Shown: piece after piece, positions 1 to 8,115 of the stretch
How positions within the stretch are numbered: the first letter of the stretch is position 1
How the letters are laid out: each line of letters starts with the position of its first letter
DNA from: Chitinophaga sp. CB10
GTDB taxonomy: Bacteria; Bacteroidota; Bacteroidia; Chitinophagales; Chitinophagaceae
DNA: 64,000 nucleotides
Reading direction: 5' to 3'
Assembly: GCA_001870995.2 (NCBI GenBank)
Contig: MLAV02000002.1
Location: forward strand, 372,001-436,000
Notes under the pieces: model-generated
What the model saw: only the letters and a program-made list of their open reading frames with translations
What the model was told of the DNA's origin: nothing
Database searches by the model: none
Translations under genes and position numbers: made by a program

Positions 1-579
1 TACCGGGCCTGCAAAGCCCAGCGCATCGCCACCAGGCTGGCAGCTCATGTGGAGCTGGAACAGCAATGGCTGGCCGCCAACGATATACTCGCCTGCCGTT
101 ATCACTACACCCAGGCCTTGCAGCTGGGCGGCAACCTGGCGGAAGACATGGTACAGCAATACCAGCAGATACTCGACTACCAGCGGGATGCCGTGCGACT
201 GAGCGACCTCGTGATCCGCGTCATACACAGCATCAGCATTATCTTCAGCCCCGGCAGCTACACCATGGATGCCGCTTTGCCCTTTTTCGAAGCCTTGTCC
301 GCCGATGCCGCCGAGTTCCGGAAATTGCTCCTGCACGCGACCACCTGCCCTGCGGTAGCCGCCAATCTCCCCCCGGAAATTAACGCCAGTATTGAACATT
401 TCAGGCTGCACGACTGCGAATTCCTGCACGACGGTATCCCCGACTATGTGGCCATAAAGGAATTGCACGATATCAGCAGCTCCCTGATGGAACATTTAAA
501 TAACTGCATCATCCTCATGAAGAAAAACTACCTGGAGTTAATATTGGAAATAGACGCGAGGCACGCCGTAACCGACTAA
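1..579 (+). CDS. C-terminal end of an unrecognised protein (5' end outside window)
   Basis: The reading frame is open from the first base and ends with TAA at 577-579, so this is the last 192 residues of a longer protein. A GTG at position 49 is in frame, but the frame is open before it and I see no reason to start there. The fragment is soluble-looking, rich in Leu, Ala, Glu, Gln and His, and probably mostly alpha-helical, with no signal peptide or clear membrane segment in the visible part. I do not recognise the family. The roughly 115 bp before dnaX are AT-rich. Function unknown. Confidence 0.6.
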   Translation, partial: YRACKAQRIATRLAAHVELEQQWLAANDILACRYHYTQALQLGGNLAEDMVQQYQQILDYQRDAVRLSDLVIRVIHSISIIFSPGSYTMDAALPFFEALSADAAEFRKLLLHATTCPAVAANLPPEINASIEHFRLHDCEFLHDGIPDYVAIKELHDISSSLMEHLNNCIILMKKNYLELILEIDARHAVTD

Positions 580-696
580 TTTACATCTATATATAAAAAA
601 TTAATTATCAATATTTTTTGATAAGAAATGGCTTAGAAAACTAAAACTCGGAATGTTATTCGTAATTTCGGCGCTCGCCGAAAGCGTAGCAGTTAT

Positions 697-2658
697 ATGG
701 AGAATTTTATCGTTTCAGCCCGTAAGTACCGTCCGCAAAACTTTTCAACAGTAGTAGGGCAATCGCATATTACCACCACGTTAAAGAATGCCATCCGCAA
801 TCATCAGCTGGCACACGCGTTCCTTTTCTGTGGACCCAGAGGGGTTGGTAAAACCACCTGCGCCCGTATCCTTGCAAAGACGATAAACTGTGAGAACCTG
901 CAGCCGGATGGAGAGGCATGTAATGAATGCCATTCCTGTAAATCCTTCAACGAAGGCAGTTCCTTCAACATCCACGAGCTGGATGCGGCGTCCAACAACT
1001 CGGTAGACGATATCCGCACCCTGGTGGAGCAGGTACGCTTTGCACCGCAAGCCGGTAAATACAAGATCTATATCATAGACGAGGTGCACATGCTGAGTTC
1101 CTCCGCATTCAACGCCTTCCTCAAAACCCTGGAAGAGCCGCCCTCCTATGCCATATTCATATTAGCGACTACAGAAAAACACAAGATATTACCTACCATC
1201 CTGAGCCGGTGCCAGATCTTTGATTTTAAACGCATCACCATCCAGGACACGGTAGATCACCTGCAGGACATCTGTAACAAGGAAAACATCCAGGCCGAAT
1301 CCGATGCCTTACACCTGGTGGCGCAGAAGACGGATGGTTGCATGCGCGACTCCCTGAGTACCCTGGATAAGATTGTAAGCTTCACTGCCGGCCACCTGAC
1401 CTATCAGAACACGCTGGAACACCTCAATATCCTCGACTATGATTATTATTTCAAGGTCATGGACATGGTATTGAACCAGGATGTAGCCTCATCGCTTTTA
1501 TTATTTGATGAGATCCTGCAGAAAGGGTTCGAGGGCGATAACTTCCTGGGCGGATGGGCCGAGTTCCTCCGCAACCTCTTGCTGAGTAAGGAAGAGAAGG
1601 CGGTGCACCTCGTGGAAGTTTCCGGTAACCTGAAAGAGCGTTATAAACAACTGGCCGGCAAGGTGAGTCCTGCTTACCTGATCACCGCGCTGAACCTGCT
1701 CAACGAAACGGAGATCAACTACCGCATGGCCCGCAACAAACGCCTGCACGTGGAAATGGCGCTGATAAAGCTCTGCTTCCTGCAACAGGCGGTTACTTTG
1801 GTGAGTGATGATCATACCGGCGAGGTAGCAAAAAAAAAATTAGTAGCTGACGGCAGCGCCCCGCAGAAGCTGCGCGCGCCGGTAGCCCAGCCGGTAACGG
1901 CTAAAAATATAACGGAAAGGCCAGCCACCGCCGCCAGCATCCAGTCGGCCGAAGGCCCCACCTTAACCGTACAGGAAACGCCCGTGGCAAAACCGGTGGA
2001 AGCGCCCAAACCAGCGGCGCCGGCTGCGCAACCTCAATTTTCCGCGCAGGTACACACAGCGCCGGCCGCCGGAAATACCGCCGGATCGCAGGTGGTAAAA
2101 CCAACGCCAACACCGGCAGTGAAGCCTGCGGCAACCGTACCTCCGGCATCCGCCGCGATGACGCCGGGGCAAACAACGGCAACCGCTACACCCGCAGCAG
2201 GCGCCAAGCTCACCGGCCTCGCCGCCATGAAAGAGGCCATGGCCGCCAAACAACAGTCTACCGTAGTGGCGGAAGCCAAGCCGCTGACCGCCGGCGCACT
2301 GGAAGTTTACTGGGAGGAGTTCATTGACCGCTACCGCCAGGCCAACAAAATGACCGTGGTAAGTAACCTGGCGTTGGCCGTGCTGAAAATCCTGAACCCC
2401 GATGAGATCGGCATTGTGAGCAGGAACATTGTACAGTTCCGGTTCATGGAAGAAGAAAAGCTGGTCATCTCCGAGTTCTTCAAACAGAAATTTAACAATG
2501 CAGGGCTGATCCTGACCCTTCAGCTGGATGAAACCCAGCAGGCGCAGGACATCGGGCCCGCTCCGCTGAGCAGCAGGGAGCAATTCCAGCAGCTGGTGGA
2601 AAAGTATCCTTTGGTCAAGGAGCTGAAGGATCGGTTAAATATGGAGCTGGATTTTTAG
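697..2658 (+). CDS. dnaX: DNA polymerase III subunit gamma/tau
   Basis: Clamp-loader ATPase of the replicative polymerase, 653 residues. The N-terminal AAA+ region has Walker A GPRGVGKT (46-53), a zinc module with Cys65, Cys75, Cys78 and Cys81, Walker B IIDEVH (about 127-132) and the sensor motif LSRCQ. Domain III ends near residue 370. A long Pro/Ala/Thr-rich linker (about 385-530) follows, then a conserved tau-type C-terminal region that would contact the polymerase alpha subunit. A run of ten A residues at 1830-1839 sits exactly at the domain III/linker junction; both shifted frames stop at once (see separate entry), so a short gamma product is possible. The start ATG at 697 gives the usual N-terminus. 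It appears monocistronic, with pdhC 114 bp downstream. Confidence 0.97.
   Translation: MENFIVSARKYRPQNFSTVVGQSHITTTLKNAIRNHQLAHAFLFCGPRGVGKTTCARILAKTINCENLQPDGEACNECHSCKSFNEGSSFNIHELDAASNNSVDDIRTLVEQVRFAPQAGKYKIYIIDEVHMLSSSAFNAFLKTLEEPPSYAIFILATTEKHKILPTILSRCQIFDFKRITIQDTVDHLQDICNKENIQAESDALHLVAQKTDGCMRDSLSTLDKIVSFTAGHLTYQNTLEHLNILDYDYYFKVMDMVLNQDVASSLLLFDEILQKGFEGDNFLGGWAEFLRNLLLSKEEKAVHLVEVSGNLKERYKQLAGKVSPAYLITALNLLNETEINYRMARNKRLHVEMALIKLCFLQQAVTLVSDDHTGEVAKKKLVADGSAPQKLRAPVAQPVTAKNITERPATAASIQSAEGPTLTVQETPVAKPVEAPKPAAPAAQPQFSAQVHTAPAAGNTAGSQVVKPTPTPAVKPAATVPPASAAMTPGQTTATATPAAGAKLTGLAAMKEAMAAKQQSTVVAEAKPLTAGALEVYWEEFIDRYRQANKMTVVSNLALAVLKILNPDEIGIVSRNIVQFRFMEEEKLVISEFFKQKFNNAGLILTLQLDETQQAQDIGPAPLSSREQFQQLVEKYPLVKELKDRLNMELDF
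1830..1839 (+). other. A10 run in dnaX, candidate slippage site making gamma
   Basis: Ten consecutive A residues cover codons for Lys379-Lys381. In frame zero the reading continues into the tau linker. With one extra A the frame reads Lys-Lys-Lys-Ile-Ser-Ser and then TGA; with one A lost it reads Lys-Lys-Asn and then TAG. Either slip therefore yields a protein of about 380-384 residues ending just after clamp-loader domain III. Thermus dnaX uses an A9 run in the same way by transcriptional slippage, and E. coli uses ribosomal frameshifting. The sequence facts are direct; use as a programmed site is inferred. Confidence 0.6.
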
Positions 2659-2718
2659 CGTATTAATAATATTATATCCCTATTCATTAGATATTTTTAA
2701 ACAGTTTAAAATTCCTTC

Positions 2719-2750
2719 TTTGCGTTTTTGCGCAAAAACATGTAGGTTTG
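2719..2750 (+). promoter_or_regulatory. Bacteroidota-type promoter for the PDH E2 gene, with a palindrome in the spacer
   Basis: A -7 box TAGGTTTG at 2743-2750 matches TAnnTTTG. A -33 TTTG lies at 2719-2722, giving a 20-base spacer. The spacer contains the perfect 16-bp palindrome GTTTTTGCGCAAAAAC (2724-2739). A repressor bound there would block polymerase, so it is a good operator candidate. The transcript would have a leader of about 17 bases before ATG 2773. Confidence 0.6.
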
Positions 2751-2772
2751 AACAAAATTTTGAATAAACACT

Positions 2773-4407
2773 ATGGCAGAAGTTATCAGAATGCCCCTTT
2801 TGAGTGATACTATGACTGAAGGGGTGATTGCGGAATGGCATAAAAAGGTGGGCGATACCGTAAAAGCAGACGATGTTATTGCTGAAGTGGAAACGGACAA
2901 AGCAACGATGGAAGTAATGGGTTACGTAGAAGGAACCATTTTATACATCGGTGTGGAGAAGGGGAAAGCAGCTAAGGTTAATGAAATCATTGCCATTGTA
3001 GGTAAACCGGGCGAAGATTATAAGAGCTTACTGGATGGAGGTAATAACGGAACTGCCGCTCCTGCGAAAGAGGCTGCTGCACCGGCTCCTGCGCCAGCTG
3101 CCGCACCTGCTGTTTCTGCTGCTGATGACGCTGCGGCTAAAGAAGCGCTGAAAAATGCTACCGTTATCCGTATGCCGCTGCTGAGCGATACCATGACAGA
3201 AGGTAAGATCGTAGCGTGGAATAAGAAAGTAGGCGATACTGTAAAAAGCGATGATGTACTGGCTGAAGTAGAAACCGATAAGGCGACTATGGAAGTGGTA
3301 GGCTATGCCGAAGGTACATTATTATATATTGGTACTCCGGAAGGCAGTGCTGCCAAAGTAAACGGCATCATTGCCATCGTGGGTAAACCGGGAACAAACG
3401 TAGATGCTATCCTGGCTGCTGAAAAAGGCGCGTCCGCAGCTCCTGCGGCCCCTGCTGCATCTGCTCCTGCTACTGCCGCCGCCCCAGCAGCCGCTCCGGC
3501 TGAAGCGCCTGCTGCTGCAACTTCCGCAGACGGCCGTGTGAAAGCCTCCCCGCTGGCTAAAAAGATTGCACAGGAAAAAGGCATCGACATCAGTAAAGTG
3601 CCTGGTTCCGGCGACGGTGGCCGCGTGATCAAAGCCGATATCGACAACTATAAACCAAGCGCAGCGCCTGCCGCAACTACTGCCGCTCCGGCTGCCGGCG
3701 CTCCTGCATTCGTTCCGGCGGGTCAGGAAGGTTATACCGATACACCGCTGACACAAATGCGTAAAGTGATTGCAAAACGCCTGAGCGAAAGCAAATTCAC
3801 TGCGCCTCACTTCTACCTGAAGATCGATGTTAACATGGATAAAGCGATGGAAGCCCGCAAAGCTATCAACGAAGTATCTCCTGTTAAGATCTCCTTCAAC
3901 GACATGGTTATCAAAGCTGCTGCCCTGGCGCTGAAACAGCACCCGGATGTAAATGCAAGCTGGATGGGCGATTTCATCCGTCATAACCATCACGTACACA
4001 TCGGTTCCGCCGTGGCTATCGAAGATGGCCTCATCGTGCCGGTGATCCGTTTCGCAGACCAGAAAACACTGAGCCAGATTGCCGGCGAAGCGAAAGGCCT
4101 GTACGACAAAGCGAAAAATAAAAAACTGCAACCGCAGGATTTCAGTGGTAATACCTTTACCATCTCCAACCTCGGTATGCTGGGTATAGACGAGTTCACC
4201 GCCATCATCAATCCGCCGGATTCCGCCATCCTCGCAGTAGGTAACATCAAGGAAACCGCTGTTGTGGAAAAAGGCCAGGTGAAAATCGCCAACATCATGA
4301 AGCTCACCCTCAGCTGCGACCACAGAAGCGTGGACGGAGCCGTAGGCGCACGCTTCCTGGCCACCCTGAAAGGTTACCTGGAAAACCCGGTGACAATGCT
4401 GGTATAA
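2773..4407 (+). CDS. pdhC: Pyruvate dehydrogenase complex E2, dihydrolipoyl acetyltransferase
   Basis: Core subunit of pyruvate dehydrogenase, 544 residues, which moves the acetyl group from E1 to CoA. Order of domains: lipoyl domain 1 (about 2-80, lipoylated Lys43 in ETDKATMEV), Ala/Pro-rich linker, lipoyl domain 2 (about 129-208, Lys170 in the same motif), second linker, E3/E1-binding domain (about 256-293), third linker, and the catalytic acetyltransferase domain with the C-terminal motif DHRSVDG (His517, Asp521). The two lipoyl domains are nearly identical, pointing to duplication inside the gene. No E1 or E3 gene is adjacent, so the complex is encoded at separate loci. A strong terminator follows. 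Confidence 0.95.
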   Translation: MAEVIRMPLLSDTMTEGVIAEWHKKVGDTVKADDVIAEVETDKATMEVMGYVEGTILYIGVEKGKAAKVNEIIAIVGKPGEDYKSLLDGGNNGTAAPAKEAAAPAPAPAAAPAVSAADDAAAKEALKNATVIRMPLLSDTMTEGKIVAWNKKVGDTVKSDDVLAEVETDKATMEVVGYAEGTLLYIGTPEGSAAKVNGIIAIVGKPGTNVDAILAAEKGASAAPAAPAASAPATAAAPAAAPAEAPAAATSADGRVKASPLAKKIAQEKGIDISKVPGSGDGGRVIKADIDNYKPSAAPAATTAAPAAGAPAFVPAGQEGYTDTPLTQMRKVIAKRLSESKFTAPHFYLKIDVNMDKAMEARKAINEVSPVKISFNDMVIKAAALALKQHPDVNASWMGDFIRHNHHVHIGSAVAIEDGLIVPVIRFADQKTLSQIAGEAKGLYDKAKNKKLQPQDFSGNTFTISNLGMLGIDEFTAIINPPDSAILAVGNIKETAVVEKGQVKIANIMKLTLSCDHRSVDGAVGARFLATLKGYLENPVTMLV

Positions 4408-4448
4408 GCCACTGTTGTGAATTGCTGAGCTTAAAAGCATCATATACG

Positions 4449-4480
4449 AGTCCCGGGTCATACAACCCGGGACTTTTTTT
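4449..4480 (+). terminator. Rho-independent terminator after pdhC
   Basis: A perfect 10-bp stem (AGTCCCGGGT, 4449-4458, with its complement at 4465-4474) closes a 6-base loop and is followed by six further T. It sits 42 bases after the pdhC stop. The remaining bases up to the next promoter (about 4480-4660) hold nothing I recognise. Confidence 0.9.
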
Positions 4481-4664
4481 GTGCATCCCCCCGGCTGATA
4501 AGGCGCAGTCATCCATGAAAATGCCTGTTTTTGGGGGGTTTGGGGGAAATTTTAAGGCTTTTCGGGCCGTGGTATCGTCCGTTTACCATTATTTTCCATG
4601 TATATGCCGTATTTGTCCATTTGTACGCTAATGCCCTCTCTCTCCCGGAGTTTATTTCATAAAC

Positions 4665-4696
4665 TTTTGAAAGTTCAAAAACTTGGTTTACATTTG
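4665..4696 (+). promoter_or_regulatory. Promoter and possible operator of the GbsR/MarR gene
   Basis: A -7 box TACATTTG at 4689-4696 and a -33 TTTTG at 4665-4669 are separated by 19 bases, a good Bacteroidota promoter. The -33 element is the left half of an inverted repeat TTTTGAA-AG-TTCAAAA (4665-4680). Since the downstream gene encodes a winged-helix regulator, this is a plausible autoregulatory site. The leader would be about 40 bases, ending in a weak AAGGA 7 bases before the ATG. Confidence 0.55.
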
Positions 4697-4740
4697 CCCG
4701 TAACGACATCTCAAAACGCTATAAATAAAAAGGACCTGCA

Positions 4741-5247
4741 ATGACTCTGGAAGAAGCAAAAGCGCAGTTTATACAAACATGGGGATCACTGGGTGCACAA
4801 TGGGGTATTAACCGTACTATGGCTCAGATTCACGCGTTGTTGCTGGTAATGCCGGATCCGCTGAGCGCCGACGACATCATGGAGGAACTGAACATTTCCC
4901 GCGGGAATACCAACATGAACGTCCGGGAACTCATTAACTGGGGCCTCGTGGAACGCGTGCTCATCCCCGGGGAAAGAAAAGAATTTTTTGTAGCCGAAAA
5001 AGATATCTGGAAAGTAGCCACCTATATCGCACGCGAGCGCAAGAAGCGTGAGCTGGATCCCATCATGAAAGTACTGCAACAACTGCAGCAGGCAGAAGGC
5101 GACCCTAAAGACAAGGAAATGAAAGCCTTCAAGGAGTCCATTTCCAACATTAACAAGTTTGCCCAACAAACGGATAAAACCATCTCCGCCTTCATTAAAT
5201 CAGAAGAATCCTGGTTCTACAGCAGCCTGCTGAAACTCATCAAGTAA
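4741..5247 (+). CDS. GbsR/MarR family transcriptional regulator
   Basis: A 168-residue DNA-binding protein. Residues about 20-85 form a MarR-like winged helix: recognition region LSADDIMEELNISRGNTN, then a wing with LVERV and the basic GERKEFF turn. The C-terminal half is helical with many charged residues, suited to dimerisation. The GbsR branch senses osmoprotectant choline in Bacillus, but the Bacteroidota members lie in varied contexts and this one has no transporter beside it, so no ligand can be named. The next gene starts 57 bases downstream and could be co-transcribed. The inverted repeat in its promoter suggests autoregulation. Confidence 0.85.
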   Translation: MTLEEAKAQFIQTWGSLGAQWGINRTMAQIHALLLVMPDPLSADDIMEELNISRGNTNMNVRELINWGLVERVLIPGERKEFFVAEKDIWKVATYIARERKKRELDPIMKVLQQLQQAEGDPKDKEMKAFKESISNINKFAQQTDKTISAFIKSEESWFYSSLLKLIK

Positions 5248-5304
5248 TTTTTTTTGCGCCAATATTTCAATATTTACTGAAAGTTCTGAAACAAAATAGA
5301 GGTT

Positions 5305-6249
5305 ATGAAAAATAAAAAAATAGTCATTGCAGGCGGTAGCGGGTTTATAGGCCGCAGCCTGGCCGGAATATGGGGGAACGACCACCAGGTTACCATCCTC
5401 TCCCGCCATGATCCCCAATGCCCCCATGCTGCCTGGGTACAGTGGGACGGCCTCCATACCGGCAGCTGGGCCGCCGCGCTGGAAGAGGCGGACATCCTCC
5501 TCAACCTCAGCGGCAAAAGTGTGAACTGCCGCTACAACGAAGCCAATAAAGCCGAAATCTTCCGCAGCCGCATCACGCCCACCCAAACGCTGGGCAAGGC
5601 GGTGCTGGCCTGCACCCACCCGCCAAAACTCTGGATCAACGCCGGCTCCGCCACTATCTACCGCCACGCGGAAGACCGCCCCATGGATGAATTCACCGGC
5701 GAAATAGCGAACGATTTTTCCGTACAGGTATGCAAACAGTGGGAGCAGGCATTTAACGAAATAACCCTGCCGCATACACGAAAAGCTATTCTTCGTATAG
5801 GCATTACCCTCGGCTGGGAGAAAGGCGGCGTCATGCAGCCCTTTTGCAACCTGGTGAAATTTGGACTGGGCGGCCGCCAGGGCAGCGGGTTACAGCGGTT
5901 TACCTGGGTGCATATTGCGGATGTTGCCGGTATGATCACCTGGCTCAGCGAACATCCGGCGTTGCAGGGTGTTTTTAACTGTACATCCCCGTTCCCGGTG
6001 CTCAACAAAACGTTTATGGGTACGCTCCGAAAACAGGCCGGTCATTTTGTCGGGCTGCCTGCGCCGGCCTGGCTGCTTAAACCAGGCGCTTTGCTGATTG
6101 GCACGGAAACTGAACTGTTATTGAAAAGCAGGTGGGTAGTCCCAACCAGGGCATTACAGGAAGGGTACGCATTTAAGTATCCAAAGCTGGACGCAGCCAT
6201 TGCCGATATACTGCAACGCATGCCCCGGCGGCAATACCACCTCTTCTAA
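5305..6249 (+). CDS. TIGR01777 family NAD-dependent epimerase-like protein (SDR39U1 type)
   Basis: A 314-residue atypical short-chain dehydrogenase. The N-terminal Rossmann turn GGSGFIGRSLA (about 10-20) binds the dinucleotide. The centre has NAGSATIYRHAED (about 112-124), which carries the Ser and Tyr expected near the active site. The C-terminal DUF1731 block (about 255-305, PAPAWLLKPGALLIGTETEL and the RALQEGYAFKYP end) is diagnostic of the family. Its substrate is unknown; relatives include YfcH. It starts 57 bases after the regulator, and the CoA-binding gene follows after 18 bases, so these are probably one transcript. Confidence 0.9.
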   Translation: MKNKKIVIAGGSGFIGRSLAGIWGNDHQVTILSRHDPQCPHAAWVQWDGLHTGSWAAALEEADILLNLSGKSVNCRYNEANKAEIFRSRITPTQTLGKAVLACTHPPKLWINAGSATIYRHAEDRPMDEFTGEIANDFSVQVCKQWEQAFNEITLPHTRKAILRIGITLGWEKGGVMQPFCNLVKFGLGGRQGSGLQRFTWVHIADVAGMITWLSEHPALQGVFNCTSPFPVLNKTFMGTLRKQAGHFVGLPAPAWLLKPGALLIGTETELLLKSRWVVPTRALQEGYAFKYPKLDAAIADILQRMPRRQYHLF

Positions 6250-6267
6250 AAATAAAAAACTGGACTC

Positions 6268-6642
6268 ATGGAAAATACAGACAAGAAATTGACGGTAGTG
6301 ATAGGCGCTTCACCCAACCCGGAAAGATACAGCTACCTGGCAGCCACGAGGCTGAAAGCCCACGGGCATCCCGTGGTGGCCATCGGCAACCGGGAAGCCG
6401 CCATCGGAGATATTCCCATTATTACCGATCACCCGGCGCTGGAAAATGTAGATACGGTCACGTTATATATGAATCCGAAGCTACAGGAGCAGTATTACGA
6501 TTATATCCTGCAACTGAAGCCACGGCGGATCATCTTTAACCCCGGCACCGAAAACCCCGCGCTGGAAGCGCTGGCGGCGCAAAACGGCATCCTGCCGCAG
6601 GAAGCTTGTACCCTGGTACTTTTAAGCACCGGGCAGTTTTAA
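6268..6642 (+). CDS. CoA-binding domain protein (CoA_binding_2 / YccU-like)
   Basis: A 124-residue single-domain protein with a Rossmann fold. The N-terminal VVIGASPNPERYSYLA (about 10-25) is the nucleotide-binding turn of the CoA-binding domain. FNPGTENPALEALA (about 91-104) is the conserved second motif. Proteins of this size are stand-alone relatives of the succinyl-CoA synthetase CoA-binding domain; their cellular role is not established. It lies 18 bases after the TIGR01777 gene in the same direction and is probably co-transcribed. Confidence 0.88.
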   Translation: MENTDKKLTVVIGASPNPERYSYLAATRLKAHGHPVVAIGNREAAIGDIPIITDHPALENVDTVTLYMNPKLQEQYYDYILQLKPRRIIFNPGTENPALEALAAQNGILPQEACTLVLLSTGQF

Positions 6643-6806
6643 ACTGCCTGAAAATTTTCTTTAAATCTTCTTTCTGCGGTTTTAAAACGCCGTCCATTTC
6701 GTATATTCGGTACGTTAACCCATCGCCCGGACATATATCGACACGACTGGATTTACTACAAGATGTAATTGTTAATACCGCTTGTTCACCCTCTAATATA
6801 TATGTT

Positions 6807-7280
6807 ATGCAATGGAGAAGATTTAATGGAGAACTCATCCAGCTTCCCGTCAAGGAGGAAGTACGAAGGGCCATCATCCGTGAAACAGCCAATGGCTACC
6901 GCCTGAAAGTATGCATTGGTACTGATTCGCAGGTGAAAGGCCTGGACACGGAATTCGCCACCGTGATCGTATTTCTGCGGGAAGGCCATGGCGGATTTAT
7001 GTTTATCCACAACGAAAAAACGAAGGACTGCTACAGCATTAAGGAACGTATGCTGGTAGAAGTAGCCAAGAGTATTGAAATCGCGTATGAGTTGTGCGAC
7101 CTGTTCACCGAGTATGACGTGGATATGGAAGTGCATGCGGACATCAATACCAATCCACAGTTTAAAAGCAACCTTGCGTTGCGGGAGGCCATGGGCTATA
7201 TCCTCGGGATGGGCTTTGCCTTCAAAGCCAAGCCGGAAGCCTTCGCCAGCAGCAGCTGCGCCAATAAGGTGGTGAATTAA
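6807..7280 (+). CDS. YkuK-like DUF458 protein (RNase H fold)
   Basis: A 157-residue protein of the DUF458/YkuK family, which has a predicted RNase H-like fold. Visible family features are KVCIGTDSQ near residue 33 (first acidic residue of the fold), ERMLVEVAKSIEIA, and DVDMEVHADINTNPQFKSN (about 107-125), followed by a C-terminal KPEAFASSSCANKV that is typical of the family. The frame is open further upstream to 6606, but the ATG at 6807 gives the usual length and avoids overlap with the CoA-binding gene. Activity is unproven; a nuclease is an inference from fold. Confidence 0.85.
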   Translation: MQWRRFNGELIQLPVKEEVRRAIIRETANGYRLKVCIGTDSQVKGLDTEFATVIVFLREGHGGFMFIHNEKTKDCYSIKERMLVEVAKSIEIAYELCDLFTEYDVDMEVHADINTNPQFKSNLALREAMGYILGMGFAFKAKPEAFASSSCANKVVN

Positions 7281-7450
7281 GCTGTAAGTGTTTGTACCTC
7301 TTCACAATAAGGCCGATGCGGGCTCCCTGCACCGGCGGGGCTTTCCTCCCCCTTTAGATTAGCCGCTCCCCCTGCAATTACCGCAAAAAAAATTGTGTTG
7401 CCTTACATGCGCAGCAAATAAAACAACACAATACCTCTTAGCCTGTATGC

Positions 7451-8059
7451 TTACGCAATTGCCCTGAATTGCGCGTTTAACTCGTCGATATACCCGAGGA
7501 TGGCATCACGGCCCGTCTTCTTCACTACGGAAGTGACGAAGTGAGGCGGCAGGAACTGCCAGGTTTCCCGCATCTTGTTCAGGAACGCTTTTACATTCCG
7601 GCTTACTTCCGCCTGGGTACTTTTGTCCGCTTTCGTGAAAACGAGGCTGAAGGGTATCTGCCATTCTCCCAGCTGATTGATGAAATCAATATCTATCTTC
7701 TGCGGGGTGTGGCGACTATCGATCAGTACGAATACATTTACCAGGTTCTCGCGTTTGCGCAGGTAGTCTTCAATCATTTTTTCCCACTGGCGGCGTTGGG
7801 ACATGCTTCTTTTGGCGAAGCCATAGCCGGGCAAATCCACCAGGTACCAGGACTGATTTATGATAAAGTGGTTAATCAGCGTGGTTTTACCGGGGGTACC
7901 GGAAGTTTTGGCCAGCTTCTCGTTGTTGGTCAGCAGGTTGATCAGGGAGGATTTACCCACATTGGACCTGCCTATAAATGCATACTCAGGCCAGGTGGGC
8001 TTGGGGCATTTCTGCCAATCCGGACTACTAATAAGATATTCTGCTGTTTTGATCACCAT
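7451..8059 (-). CDS. engB: Ribosome biogenesis GTP-binding protein YsxC/EngB
   Basis: A 202-residue TRAFAC GTPase needed for large ribosomal subunit assembly. Motifs are complete: G1 GRSNVGKSS (about 30-38), G2 TSGTPGKTT (about 52-60), G3 DLPGYGFA (about 75-82), G4 TKAD (about 142-145) and the SVVKKTG region. Length is normal. It is divergent from ubiE with only 56 bases between the two start codons, so their promoters overlap. About 170 bases between its end and ykuK contain nothing clear. Confidence 0.95.
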   Translation of the reverse strand: MVIKTAEYLISSPDWQKCPKPTWPEYAFIGRSNVGKSSLINLLTNNEKLAKTSGTPGKTTLINHFIINQSWYLVDLPGYGFAKRSMSQRRQWEKMIEDYLRKRENLVNVFVLIDSRHTPQKIDIDFINQLGEWQIPFSLVFTKADKSTQAEVSRNVKAFLNKMRETWQFLPPHFVTSVVKKTGRDAILGYIDELNAQFRAIA

Positions 8060-8101
8060 AATAATTGCTTTGTTCGTTCCGACTAATGATCACAAATTCT
8101 G

Positions 8102-8109
8102 TAACTTTG
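8102..8109 (+). promoter_or_regulatory. -7 box of ubiE, close to the start codon
   Basis: TAACTTTG matches TAnnTTTG and ends 6 bases before ATG 8116. In Bacteroidota transcription starts a few bases after this box, so the mRNA is probably leaderless. No convincing -33 TTG is seen at the usual distance. Confidence 0.6.
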
Positions 8110-8115
8110 CGACCT

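Noticed and set aside
3322..4512. Long minus-strand open frame (396 codons) over the PDH E2 gene
   Set aside because: It is antisense to a certain gene, its product is rich in Cys, His, Arg and Ser without any motif, and arises from the codon bias of the real gene.
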